This document shows, piece after piece, positions 24,867-33,780 of a stretch of DNA of 64,000 nucleotides. This DNA is from Bacillus infantis (GTDB lineage: Bacteria; Bacillota; Bacilli; Bacillales; Cytobacillaceae). The DNA is taken from the NCBI RefSeq assembly GCF_020171945.1, contig NZ_JAIVAP010000009.1, forward strand, positions 121,773 through 185,772, written 5' to 3'. The translations under genes were made by a program, and so were the position numbers. The notes under the pieces were generated by a model that worked only from the letters and a program-made list of their open reading frames with translations, had not been told where the DNA came from and made no database searches. Every line of letters begins with the position of its first letter. Within the stretch, counting starts at the first letter, position 1.

Positions 24867-26051
24867 CTAGTCTGTCTCTGATAAGAAGGATTTGGTCCTG
24901 ATCCCCGCCCTTCTCATTTTAATAAGAGCGGTCACCTCGATATCCGCCTCAGAGAAGTATCTGTCCCAATCGGCTTTTATCTCCCGGAAATGTTTATAAT
25001 CCTCTCTTCTGACCTCATCACCGAAACCGAAAATATCCACCTGGTCTTCTTTTTGCACTTGTCTGATGGTATCAGCAACGATTCTTTCAATATGCTTCTC
25101 TGTCTTTTCTTCATAATCCTCATAAGTAGCTATTTTATCGACATTATCATCACACTGGGTTCCCTCGAGATAACTCTCCCCTCTGATTTCAATCTTCACC
25201 TTCGCTTTGCCGTCTGCAATCTCCGCTTTAATCCGCGTTGTTGTATTGTAAATTCTGATATCAATAAAGCGGTTATCTCCGCAGCCGATTGTTAGGCTTG
25301 TATTCTTTATCTTGTCCTGAGTCCAAAGATAATTCCTGGCATCTTCCAGATTCAAATACCCTTCCAGCCTGCCTCCGTTAAAAATAGCAAGCGAATCGAG
25401 CACAACCAGTGCATCCGGCGTTACTTTCTTCATATTATCTACACTTGATCCTTTTTCCGGGTCTCCCTTAATCGCCACAGCAGCCATGACCGGCTGCCGG
25501 CCGGGGGACGTCCAGGCGCTGATGACATCATTCAGCCTTACGCCAGGGTCCCCGCCCCAGGTTTCTTCCATCGTGTCCAGCTGTGTATGCAGCTTAAGGG
25601 AAGTGGACTTCTGGAACTGGTATGTCACCTTCAGTACATCTTCCGCCCTTGAACCTCTTGCAATGACAATATTAAAATCATCCCGCATCTCCCTGTTGCG
25701 CTCAAGATAATCCAGAAATTCCAGTGTCCCTTCCTCTGCCACCTCTTCACTGATGATCAAGGTCCTCATATGCGAATAGATAAGATTCCTTGATATGCCC
25801 TCACTCATCTGGTTCGTCAATTCTGACAGGGAATTCCCTTCCTTTCCGTACACAATCGAGGGTGCATTGCCGCCGGCAGTCCGGTTGTTCAGCTCCGCTG
25901 CGTTAATCCCTTCCACAGACAGGTAATATTTCGCATCCTTCCCCCTGTCCACGGCCATGCCTGTCACAACCGTTACCTCGGCAAGCTCCTTCTGATCCCA
26001 GCAGCCTGATAACAGGCAGCACAATGCAATAGCAGCCATGATCTTTTTCAT
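24867..26051 (-). CDS. Spore germination lipoprotein, GerAC/GerKC type
   Basis: 394-residue C subunit of a GerA-family germinant receptor. The lipobox LLSGC follows a short signal peptide (cleavage before Cys, about residue 17-18), then WDQKELAEVTVVTGMAVDRG, the family start. Anchored to the outer face of the spore inner membrane. Its ATG overlaps the A-subunit stop by 4 bp. Last gene of the D-B-A-C order seen here. Confidence 0.92.
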   Translation of the reverse strand: MKKIMAAIALCCLLSGCWDQKELAEVTVVTGMAVDRGKDAKYYLSVEGINAAELNNRTAGGNAPSIVYGKEGNSLSELTNQMSEGISRNLIYSHMRTLIISEEVAEEGTLEFLDYLERNREMRDDFNIVIARGSRAEDVLKVTYQFQKSTSLKLHTQLDTMEETWGGDPGVRLNDVISAWTSPGRQPVMAAVAIKGDPEKGSSVDNMKKVTPDALVVLDSLAIFNGGRLEGYLNLEDARNYLWTQDKIKNTSLTIGCGDNRFIDIRIYNTTTRIKAEIADGKAKVKIEIRGESYLEGTQCDDNVDKIATYEDYEEKTEKHIERIVADTIRQVQKEDQVDIFGFGDEVRREDYKHFREIKADWDRYFSEADIEVTALIKMRRAGIRTKSFLSETD

Positions 26052-27640
26052 TTCCCCGGGCCCCCATTCATCGGTGACGGGGAAGGAGAGCCGGTCTTAG
26101 GCTGCTTCTCTTCTTTTTGCGGCTTTAGATAGCTGGGCCTCTTATTCATGCTCCAGTAAGGAAAACGGAAGAACACATCCTTTTGGCTTTCAATGATAAA
26201 CGGAGCTACAGGCGCCAGATAAGGGACGCCAAGTGAGCGGAGCGAGCTCAAGTGCGCTACCATCAGAACAAGCACAATCAGTACGCCATACAGGCCGAGA
26301 AAGGAAGCTGTGATAATCAGCAGGAATCTCAGCAGCCGGGAAGCATTGGCGAAGCTGTATGTAGGCGAGACAAAATTGGCAATGGCGGTAATTGCCACAA
26401 TGATGACCATGATATTCGAAATGATTCCGGCCTCTGCTGCAGCCTGTCCGATGACGAGAGCCCCGACAATCGATACAGTCTGGCCGACAGCCCGGGGCAT
26501 CCTGACACCAGCCTCACGCAGGATCTCAAATGTAATTTCCATCAGCAGCACCTCAATCACGGCCGGGAATGGCACCCCTTCCCGCTGTGCGATTACACTC
26601 AAAAGCAGCGTGGTCGGAAGCAGTTCATGATGAAAGGTAAGAATGCCGACATACAGGGAAGGCGTGATGAGTGCAATCATAAACGAAATATAGCGGATAA
26701 AGCGGATGAATGTCCCCATCAGAAAGTTTTGGTAATAATCCTCTGAAACGGAAAAAAAGTCGACCAGTACCGCAGGCACAAGCAGTACAAATGGGGTGCC
26801 GTCAACAAGGATGGCCACTTTTCCCTCCAGCAGATTGGCCGCTACTGCATCAGGCCTTTCTGTGTTAAGGGCCAAGGGAAAAAGAGTGGCTGTTTTATCT
26901 GCAATCAGTTCTTCAATATTTCCAGTCTCAAAAATCGCGCCTGTATCAATCCCTTTCAGCCGCCTGCGGACCTCCTCCACGATCCCGCTGTCGGCAATAT
27001 CCTTCATATAGCTGATAAATACTGTTGTGCCCGTTTCATTCCCGATAGTGAATTCTTCAAATTGAAGCTTGGGGTTCTTAATCCTCCTGCGGATCAGGCT
27101 GACATTTACCGCTAAAGTTTCAACAAATCCGTCCTTCGGGCCCCTGATGACGGTTTGGGTGCTTGGTTCAGTAATTGACCGGCTTTCAGTAGTGGGGACA
27201 GGAATGGAAATGGACCGGCTGACCCCTTTGAAGGCAAGGATGATGCTCCCAGAAAGCATAAAGTCAGTCATTTGGGAGACTGTTTCTGCAAGCTTATAGC
27301 CTGATCCTCCAAAATGCTCTTTGCCGTATCCTTTTACATCATCGATTGTTTTTACCCTTGAATCAGGGCCTGACTCTTTAGAAATCGAATGAATGATTTC
27401 CTTAAGCACATTGCTGTCGACCATTGTTTCCAGATAAAAAAGAAGGGCATCATCTGCTCCAGCCTTGAGCTCTTCAATCTTTAGATCGGCTGAAGCCCCG
27501 AAACGGCTTGATAATTCCTCTTTAAGCTCTTCAAGCTCATAGCGGTCAAGGCTCCCGTCACCCGTTTCCTCTGCAGCCTTTTCTTCCTTCTCTTTTTCAA
27601 TTCTTTTAATGCGGCTGAGTGTTTTAATGCGTTTCAACAT
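26048..27640 (-). CDS. Spore germination receptor A subunit, GerAA/GerKA type
   Basis: About 530 residues. The hydrophilic N-terminal domain is rich in charged residues (RIKRIEKEKEEKAAEE), then LFYLETMVDSNVLKEI. The membrane domain contains the family signatures EGKVAILVDGTPFVLLVPA and PSLYVGILTFHHELLPT, five to six helices and a Pro-rich cytoplasmic tail. It forms the ion-channel/receptor complex with B and C. The start at 27640 (MLKRIK) gives an ATGTTGA overlap with the B gene; an upstream Met at 27685 has no ribosome site. Confidence 0.92.
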   Translation of the reverse strand: MLKRIKTLSRIKRIEKEKEEKAAEETGDGSLDRYELEELKEELSSRFGASADLKIEELKAGADDALLFYLETMVDSNVLKEIIHSISKESGPDSRVKTIDDVKGYGKEHFGGSGYKLAETVSQMTDFMLSGSIILAFKGVSRSISIPVPTTESRSITEPSTQTVIRGPKDGFVETLAVNVSLIRRRIKNPKLQFEEFTIGNETGTTVFISYMKDIADSGIVEEVRRRLKGIDTGAIFETGNIEELIADKTATLFPLALNTERPDAVAANLLEGKVAILVDGTPFVLLVPAVLVDFFSVSEDYYQNFLMGTFIRFIRYISFMIALITPSLYVGILTFHHELLPTTLLLSVIAQREGVPFPAVIEVLLMEITFEILREAGVRMPRAVGQTVSIVGALVIGQAAAEAGIISNIMVIIVAITAIANFVSPTYSFANASRLLRFLLIITASFLGLYGVLIVLVLMVAHLSSLRSLGVPYLAPVAPFIIESQKDVFFRFPYWSMNKRPSYLKPQKEEKQPKTGSPSPSPMNGGPGK

Positions 27641-28752
27641 TTCACCCCATTTTTCCCGGAACGCTTCCGGCTCCGGTTTTTCCATAGCAAGACAGCCAGG
27701 AGGACAGATGGAATGCCGAATTGCATCGGCAAATGAACGAAATAAGGGACTACAACAAGCCCTTCTTCCAGATGGTCGGCAAAATTGACCGAAATCAGCA
27801 CAGAAAACAGGGACACGACCGCTGACATAGGAAGGGCAAAGTATCGATAGGGCAGCCGGAAAACGTATTCCAGCCCTTTGAGCGCGCCAAAAAGAAAGAC
27901 CGAGCCTTTTATCAGGATGCCGAGCATCATAATGAATACGACGAGGGCATCGATCCGCTCAATGAAATTGCCGATGGAAACCTGCCTTGCCGCACTGAGC
28001 ATCGGAAAATTGGAACGCACCATCGCATCCGAACCGAGCGTCATGACCATCAGGATGGTTGCATGGGTCAGCAGCAGCCCGGCAATGGCTGTCCCCATTA
28101 ACGAAACTCTTTTTACATATTTGAAATTGGTTACTTTTCCAAGAATGACGGTAAAGGCTATTAGCTCGCCGAATGGAAATACAAACAGCGAAGGGAAAAC
28201 AGCTTTGGCCACAGGCATAATGCCCTCGCCAAGGACCGGCTCGATCCGGCTGAATTCCAGGTTTCCGCTCGCCAGCAGGAAAATCGTCAGCAATAACACG
28301 AACAGCACTACATATGGCGAAAAAATCTCAGATGTCCGGCCGAGCACTTCAATGCCAAGGTAAAGGATATAGCCCATTGTCAAGGCGATGGTAAGGGATA
28401 TCATTTCAATTGGCGTATGGGGAAGAATGGCTGACGCGATCAGCTCGCCAAAATCCCTCACCACCCTGCTGGATATGTAGAGAAAATAGATGATATAAAG
28501 GAATGCTGCCGGGATCACCAGATAGCGCTTAAAGCAATGCTCCATAATTTCATAAAGATTTTTTCCAGGAAGGCGGCTGATCAGGAAATAGTAAAAATAC
28601 ATAATAGCAAGCCCCAGGACTGTAGAAAGGATCATGGCTATCCAGGCATCCTGTTCTGCACTCTTGCCGACACCAATAATAATCGCACTGCCGAGAAGGA
28701 AATTGATGACCAGCGTCATCAGCTGGCTGAGCGATATATTTTCTTTTAACAT
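27634..28752 (-). CDS. Spore germination receptor B subunit, GerAB/GerKB type
   Basis: 372-residue integral membrane protein with ten hydrophobic helices, a member of the APC-superfamily germination permeases that bind the germinant. It starts LKENISLSQLMTLVINFLLGSAIIIGVGKSAEQDAWIAM, a typical GerAB opening. The start codon overlaps the D-subunit stop (TGATG), implying translational coupling. The germinant is unknown. Confidence 0.92.
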   Translation of the reverse strand: MLKENISLSQLMTLVINFLLGSAIIIGVGKSAEQDAWIAMILSTVLGLAIMYFYYFLISRLPGKNLYEIMEHCFKRYLVIPAAFLYIIYFLYISSRVVRDFGELIASAILPHTPIEMISLTIALTMGYILYLGIEVLGRTSEIFSPYVVLFVLLLTIFLLASGNLEFSRIEPVLGEGIMPVAKAVFPSLFVFPFGELIAFTVILGKVTNFKYVKRVSLMGTAIAGLLLTHATILMVMTLGSDAMVRSNFPMLSAARQVSIGNFIERIDALVVFIMMLGILIKGSVFLFGALKGLEYVFRLPYRYFALPMSAVVSLFSVLISVNFADHLEEGLVVVPYFVHLPMQFGIPSVLLAVLLWKNRSRKRSGKNGVKC

Positions 28753-29003
28753 CAGCTCCCACTTCCCTTCGACTGTACCTTTTCAGCTTTTTTGTTTTTA
28801 TACAGCCTTATGTCTATGAACATGCTGGAGCCCATGCCGAGGAAAAAGACAAACAATGCAATGACCCTTCCTGCAGCGATTTCGGCGTGAAAAATATTCA
28901 GGAAGGCTTCACTGACTGTACTTTTAAATACAATCAAATCAAAGAGAAGCGTCAGCACAAACAAGCTTCCGGAAACCAATATAAACGAAAGAGTAACCAT
29001 CAT
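28752..29003 (-). CDS. Small germinant-receptor D-type subunit
   Basis: 83 residues with two predicted transmembrane helices (about 3-27 and 44-63) and a basic tail. Small two-helix D proteins are encoded in many ger operons and modulate receptor function. Size, topology and tight coupling to the B gene support this. Here it is the first gene of the operon. The first or second Met could be the start. Confidence 0.75.
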   Translation of the reverse strand: MMVTLSFILVSGSLFVLTLLFDLIVFKSTVSEAFLNIFHAEIAAGRVIALFVFFLGMGSSMFIDIRLYKNKKAEKVQSKGSGS

Positions 29004-29211
29004 ATCTTCCCATCCATTTTAAAGTCGCTTTTCTAGTATTTAAATTTACTGCTTATTTTATCCAATAAACTCTTCATGTCCGCAACTCTTTTTCCAGCGG
29101 TTATCTTCTGGCCCAAAAGGGTATGAAATTTACAGCAGCTATACAGAAGAACGAATATGCCCCCCTTGGAAAGGAAAGATTATCTAAAAGAAAACCCTGA
29201 GGAGGAAAATT

Positions 29212-30735
29212 ATGAACCATTCACAAATGCCGCAATTTCCGGAGCCCTACTGGAGGGAAACGCCGCTCTCATCCTATGAGGCGCTTAATGAAAATATCGA
29301 GGCCGATGTGGCAATCGTCGGTGGAGGGATTACAGGAGTTACTGCTGCCTATCTTCTTGCTAAACAAGGCCTTAAGGTCGTCATTCTGGAGGCCGGGAAC
29401 ATACTGAACGGGACTACCGGCCATACGACCGCTAAGCTGACCGCCCAGCACGGTGTCATCTATGATGAGCTGATCAGCCACTTTGGGGAAGAAAAGACGA
29501 AGCTCTATTATCAGGCGAACGCAGAAGCAATCACTTTTGTAAAAAACCTTGTCGAGGAAAAAAAGATCGACTGCGATTTCAACTTGGAGGACGCTTATAT
29601 TTATGCGGTTTCCGACCAGGCTGCCGGCAAGGTGCAAAAAGAGTATGAAGCCTACCAGAAGCTCGGAATCGACAGCAGCTTTGCTGAAAGCATCCCGTTT
29701 AATATAGACATCAAAGGGGCAGCAGTCATGAAAGGGCAGGCACAGTTCCACCCGCTGAAATTCCTGAAGGCGCTTCTTGAAGACTTTACAGCAGCCGGAG
29801 GTAAGGTGTATGAGAACACGACAGCTGTGGATATTGAGGAAGGACAGCCCGCCACTGTCAAAACGAGGGACGGCCATACTGTCTCGGCAAACCATGTCAT
29901 TGTAGGCTCCCATTTCCCTTTTTATGATGGCAAAGGCTTTTATTTTGCAAGGATGCACCCGGAGCGCTCTTATATTGTCGCCGTTAAAACCAGAGAGGAA
30001 TATCCGGGCGGCATGTACTACAGCGCGGATCAGCCGACCCGTTCCCTGCGCTATACACCGGTAAATGGCGAGAAGCTGGTCCTTATAAGCGGCGACAGCC
30101 ACAAAACCGGGCACGGGTCCGATACACTGAAGCATTATGAGGCTTTGGAGGAATTCGCTGAGCAGATCCTGGGCATAGAGGAATATCCGTACAGGTGGTC
30201 TGCACAAGATCTGATCACATTGGACAAAATGCCGTATATCGGTCCAATCACCGGCAGCTCCCCTAACATCTATGTCGCAACCGGCTACCGCAAATGGGGC
30301 ATGACCAACGGGATCGCCGCCGCCCATCTGCTGACTGATTATATTGCAGGAAAGGATAGTCCATATAAGGACGTATTCACCCCTTCCCGCTTCAAAGCCG
30401 ATCCAGGCATAAAGGAATTTATTAAAGCCAACACTGATGTCGCCGGCCAGCTGATCAAAGGAAAGCTTGAATACATCCCTGCTGAGCTCGATGATCTTGA
30501 ACCGGATCACGGTGCACCTGTCATCGTCAATGGCAAAAGGGCCGGAGCCTACCGCGATAAAGAAGGGGCCCTTCATATCGTCGACACCACCTGTACCCAT
30601 ATGGGCTGCGAATGCGAATGGAATAATGGCGAACGGACCTGGGACTGCCCGTGCCACGGCTCCCGCTTTTCTTATACAGGAGAAGTTGTCGAAGGCCCGG
30701 CAGAAACTCCTCTTAAAAAAATTCAGGGTGAATGA
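29212..30735 (+). CDS. FAD-dependent oxidoreductase with C-terminal Rieske domain (YhfW-like)
   Basis: 507 residues. A DAO-type FAD domain starts with ADVAIVGGGITGVTAAYLLAKQGLKVVILEAG (about 33-65). The C-terminal domain has the Rieske [2Fe-2S] ligands CTHMGC and CPCHGS (C461, H463, C479, H482; C466 and C481 can form the usual disulfide). The architecture and length match B. subtilis YhfW. The substrate is unknown. GAGGAGG lies before the ATG, and a terminator follows. Confidence 0.88.
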   Translation: MNHSQMPQFPEPYWRETPLSSYEALNENIEADVAIVGGGITGVTAAYLLAKQGLKVVILEAGNILNGTTGHTTAKLTAQHGVIYDELISHFGEEKTKLYYQANAEAITFVKNLVEEKKIDCDFNLEDAYIYAVSDQAAGKVQKEYEAYQKLGIDSSFAESIPFNIDIKGAAVMKGQAQFHPLKFLKALLEDFTAAGGKVYENTTAVDIEEGQPATVKTRDGHTVSANHVIVGSHFPFYDGKGFYFARMHPERSYIVAVKTREEYPGGMYYSADQPTRSLRYTPVNGEKLVLISGDSHKTGHGSDTLKHYEALEEFAEQILGIEEYPYRWSAQDLITLDKMPYIGPITGSSPNIYVATGYRKWGMTNGIAAAHLLTDYIAGKDSPYKDVFTPSRFKADPGIKEFIKANTDVAGQLIKGKLEYIPAELDDLEPDHGAPVIVNGKRAGAYRDKEGALHIVDTTCTHMGCECEWNNGERTWDCPCHGSRFSYTGEVVEGPAETPLKKIQGE

Positions 30736-30740
30736 TTTGG

Positions 30741-30777
30741 AAAGCTCCTGCGGCTGTCTGCTGCGGGGGCTTTTTTA
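30741..30777 (+). terminator. Terminator of the Rieske oxidoreductase gene
   Basis: GCTCCTGCGGC / GCTGCGGGGGC imperfect stem followed by TTTTTTAT. Confidence 0.7.
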
Positions 30778-31018
30778 TCTGACTGTGGGTACCGGCTGGC
30801 GCTTCTAAACCAGTGGACAGTGAAGTTCTTCATCCGGCACATCTTCAGGTTTATAATGCTTCCCACTTCCAACCCCTGATTAAACAAATTCTTCTCTTAC
30901 CCTCTTCTGCTCTATCCCAATCACTTTTTTTTCTATATTACAAGATTTAAACCATAAGTCCCCGTTAATATGACAAATTGTAAATGCTTAGGGTAAAGGA
31001 TTCATTTTTAAAAAATCA

Positions 31019-31054
31019 GCAAAACGCTTTCACAGAGTAACGCAAACGATTTCA
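31019..31054. promoter_or_regulatory. Two cre/LacI-type half-consensus operators
   Basis: GCAAAACGCTTTCA (31019-31032) and CGCAAACGATTTCA (31041-31054) both approach the CcpA/LacI-family consensus TGWNANCGNTNWCA read on the minus strand. They are 22 bp apart, two helical turns. They lie about 65 bp upstream of the probable -35 of the GH31 gene. The remaining 30736-31018 stretch is AT-rich and shows only the terminator. Confidence 0.45.
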
Positions 31055-31092
31055 CTGCAGCTTTCATAAGGCTTCTGGGTCCAATGACCACG

Positions 31093-31115
31093 CTTGTATA
31101 GTTGTATATACAAGT
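31093..31115. promoter_or_regulatory. GntR/TreR-type operator
   Basis: TTGTATATACAA (31102-31113) is a perfect 12-bp dyad of the kind bound by GntR-family sugar regulators such as TreR. An overlapping outer pair CTTGTATA...TATACAAG extends it. It abuts a possible -35 TTGACC (31117-31122), with TAAAGT 17 bp on. Confidence 0.6.
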
Positions 31116-31182
31116 ATTGACCACCTCCCCTTTCTCCTCTAAAGTCAGGTTGTAAAAACTATACAGAATTGGGGAGATACAT

Positions 31183-33720
31183 ATGGCAAAGTCCAGGAAA
31201 ACCCTCCGGATGCTGGCTGCCGCGGCAATCGCTGCCGGTGTCGCACTATCTGCAAGCATTCCAAATGCGCTTGCAGTTACACAGCCTGAGGCAGATACTC
31301 CGCTCAAAAAGGAGAACCTTCAGACTCTTTCAGCCAAGAGTGTAAAAAAGCTTAAAAACGGGGTGCAATTTGACCTTGGCGATTATGAAGCATTTATACG
31401 TATTTATTCAGAAGACCTTGTAAAAGTTTCTGTCTTAAAGGACGGCCAGAAAGAAGAGGAAACTCCCGCTATTGCAAAGAAGGATTGGAAAACTCCTCGC
31501 TTCAGCACAGAAAACGGAAAAAAAGAATATACCATCAAAACCGGCGAGCTGACCATTAAAGTAAGCAAGTCGCCATTCGGGGTCAAATTCCTCGATAAAG
31601 AAGGCAATGTGATCAATGAAGATTATCTTCAAAACGGTGCGTCATCCGGCTATGAAGATGGAAAGCCGTACGTTTTCAAGAAAACGGAAAAAGGCGAGAA
31701 CTTCTACGGCTTCGGTGAACAGGCCGGCCTGAATATGAATCAGCGCGGCGAAAGCATCGGCATGTGGAATACAGATGCCTACGCTTATACAAAGGATACA
31801 AAATATGTTTATACAAGCATCCCCTTCTTCATGGGGCTGAAAGACAAAAAAGCCTACGGGATCCTATTTGATAACTCCTACCGTTCTTACTATGAAATGG
31901 CCAGCGAGTCTGATGACTACTACTATTTCTATGCCAACGGCGGCCCGCTTACCTATTATTTCATGTATGGACCGGAAATTTCGGATGTCCTTGACCGGTA
32001 TACTGAACTGACAGGCAAAATGGACATGCCTGCCGAATGGACATTGGGACTGCACCAGAGCAAATGGGGCTATACCGCCGATGAAATCACCAATGTAGCC
32101 AAAACTTACCGTGACAAAGAAATCCCGCTTGATACGATGCACTTTGATATCGATTATATGCAGGGCTACAGGGTCTTCACTTGGGACCAGAAATATAAAG
32201 AGGCCCTTTCAAAGCTGAAGTCAATGGAAGGCTTCCATGCTATTGCCATTAACGACCCTGCGGTCAAGCAGGATGAAAATTACAAAATCTATCAGGAAGG
32301 CACAGCCAAAGACTTCTGGGGCAAAAATCCGGATGGCACAAACTTCATTGGCCCAGTTTGGCCTGGCGACTCTGCTTTCCCTGATTTCTCCAAAGAGGAA
32401 GTGCGGGACTGGTGGGCCAAAAACCATAACGTCCTGTTCGATGCAGGAATCGACGGCATCTGGAATGATATGAATGAGCCGGCAGTCTTTGTGGATGGCG
32501 GAAAGTATAATCATACGATGCCGCTTGATACTTATTTCGGATATGAAGATGACAAAATCATGCACACTGAATACCATAATCTTTATGGCCATGACGAGGC
32601 AGAAGCAACATACAATGCCTGGGCCATGCATAAGCCTAATGAGCGTCCGTTTGTACTGACGCGTGACATGTTTGCCGGCTCCCAGCGCTATGCAGCACTG
32701 TGGACAGGCGACAATGAAAGCAATTGGGAGCATCTTCAGATGAGCCTGCCGATGAATATGAACCTTGGCTTATCCGGTGTTTCTTTCGTCGGAAATGACA
32801 TCGGCGGATTTGCTTCCCGGCCTGATAAAGAACTTTACACACGCTGGATCGAGGTCGGTGCCTTCCTTCCTTTCTCCCGCATCCATTATGATTCAGATGC
32901 AAAAGCAGAAGTAAAGCAGGGACAGGAGCCATGGGCGTTCGGGCCTGAGGCTGAGGGAATTGCCAAGAAGTATATCGAAATGCGCTATCAGCTGATGCCT
33001 TACCTGTATAATGCGTTCAAGGATTCTTCAGAGACAGGCAAGCCGGTTCAGCAGCCGCTTGTTTATCACTACCAGGAAGATGCAAACACATATGACATTG
33101 CTGACCAGTTCATGTTCGGCGACTCTATGATGCTTGCCCCTGTTGTAAAAGAAGGCCAGACACGCCGTGATGTTTATCTGCCAAAAGGCGAAACATGGGT
33201 GGACTTCTGGACCAAGAAAGAATATAAAGGCGGCCAGACAATCAATGTCAATGCCCCATTAGAGCATCTGCCGATCTTCGTGAAGAAAGACAGCATCATC
33301 CCAACGCGCGAAGTCCAGCAGTATACAGGAGAAAAGGATCTGACAAACCTGGTGCTCGACACCTATTTGGACAAAGAAGCCAGCTACAGGTTCTATGAAG
33401 ATGACGGCCAATCACTTGACCATCAGGACGGTGAGTTTGATATCACAAACTTCACACTAAAAGAAAAGCCGAACAAAATTGAATTCACCCAAAAGAAAGA
33501 GACTGATAACTACGATTCAGCTCTACAGCAGGTGACATTGAAGCTTAACAATGAAAAAGCGCCTAAGCGCATCCAGGCAGCCGGCAAGAAATACCGTGCC
33601 GTCTTCTCCCTGGAAGAAATGACTCTAACAAAAGAATCTTATTTCTATGAAACCAAATCAAAAACACTGTATGTAAATGTGCCTGCAGCAGAAGGCAAAA
33701 AGATTCAAATTAAATTCTAA
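31183..33720 (+). CDS. Secreted GH31 alpha-glucosidase/alpha-glucosyltransferase
   Basis: 845 residues with a signal peptide (about 1-31, ending PNALA-VTQ). The GH31 (beta/alpha)8 domain shows the nucleophile motif DGIWNDMNEPAVF (Asp near 429) and the acid/base motif VGNDIGGF (Asp near 539). N-terminal and C-terminal beta domains are present. It acts outside the cell on alpha-glucans. Pairing with a GH66 enzyme points to alpha-1,6-glucan (dextran/isomalto-oligosaccharide) metabolism; hydrolysis and glucosyl transfer cannot be told apart from the sequence. Confidence 0.9.
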   Translation: MAKSRKTLRMLAAAAIAAGVALSASIPNALAVTQPEADTPLKKENLQTLSAKSVKKLKNGVQFDLGDYEAFIRIYSEDLVKVSVLKDGQKEEETPAIAKKDWKTPRFSTENGKKEYTIKTGELTIKVSKSPFGVKFLDKEGNVINEDYLQNGASSGYEDGKPYVFKKTEKGENFYGFGEQAGLNMNQRGESIGMWNTDAYAYTKDTKYVYTSIPFFMGLKDKKAYGILFDNSYRSYYEMASESDDYYYFYANGGPLTYYFMYGPEISDVLDRYTELTGKMDMPAEWTLGLHQSKWGYTADEITNVAKTYRDKEIPLDTMHFDIDYMQGYRVFTWDQKYKEALSKLKSMEGFHAIAINDPAVKQDENYKIYQEGTAKDFWGKNPDGTNFIGPVWPGDSAFPDFSKEEVRDWWAKNHNVLFDAGIDGIWNDMNEPAVFVDGGKYNHTMPLDTYFGYEDDKIMHTEYHNLYGHDEAEATYNAWAMHKPNERPFVLTRDMFAGSQRYAALWTGDNESNWEHLQMSLPMNMNLGLSGVSFVGNDIGGFASRPDKELYTRWIEVGAFLPFSRIHYDSDAKAEVKQGQEPWAFGPEAEGIAKKYIEMRYQLMPYLYNAFKDSSETGKPVQQPLVYHYQEDANTYDIADQFMFGDSMMLAPVVKEGQTRRDVYLPKGETWVDFWTKKEYKGGQTINVNAPLEHLPIFVKKDSIIPTREVQQYTGEKDLTNLVLDTYLDKEASYRFYEDDGQSLDHQDGEFDITNFTLKEKPNKIEFTQKKETDNYDSALQQVTLKLNNEKAPKRIQAAGKKYRAVFSLEEMTLTKESYFYETKSKTLYVNVPAAEGKKIQIKF

Positions 33721-33728
33721 TAGATCTT

Positions 33729-33764
33729 GGGGGCTAATCTGACAGGGATTAGCCCCCTCTTTTT
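33729..33764 (+). terminator. Hairpin between the GH31 and GH66 genes
   Basis: GGGGGCTAATC / GATTAGCCCCC perfect 11-bp stem followed by TCTTTTT. Partial readthrough would set a lower level for GH66, or GH66 needs another promoter. Confidence 0.85.
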
Positions 33765-33780
33765 AAAAGAGGTGATCAAA

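Noticed and set aside
29269..30657. 462-residue minus-strand frame opposite the Rieske oxidoreductase
   Set aside because: Shadow of a clear family gene with FAD and Rieske motifs on the plus strand. No recognisable protein features.
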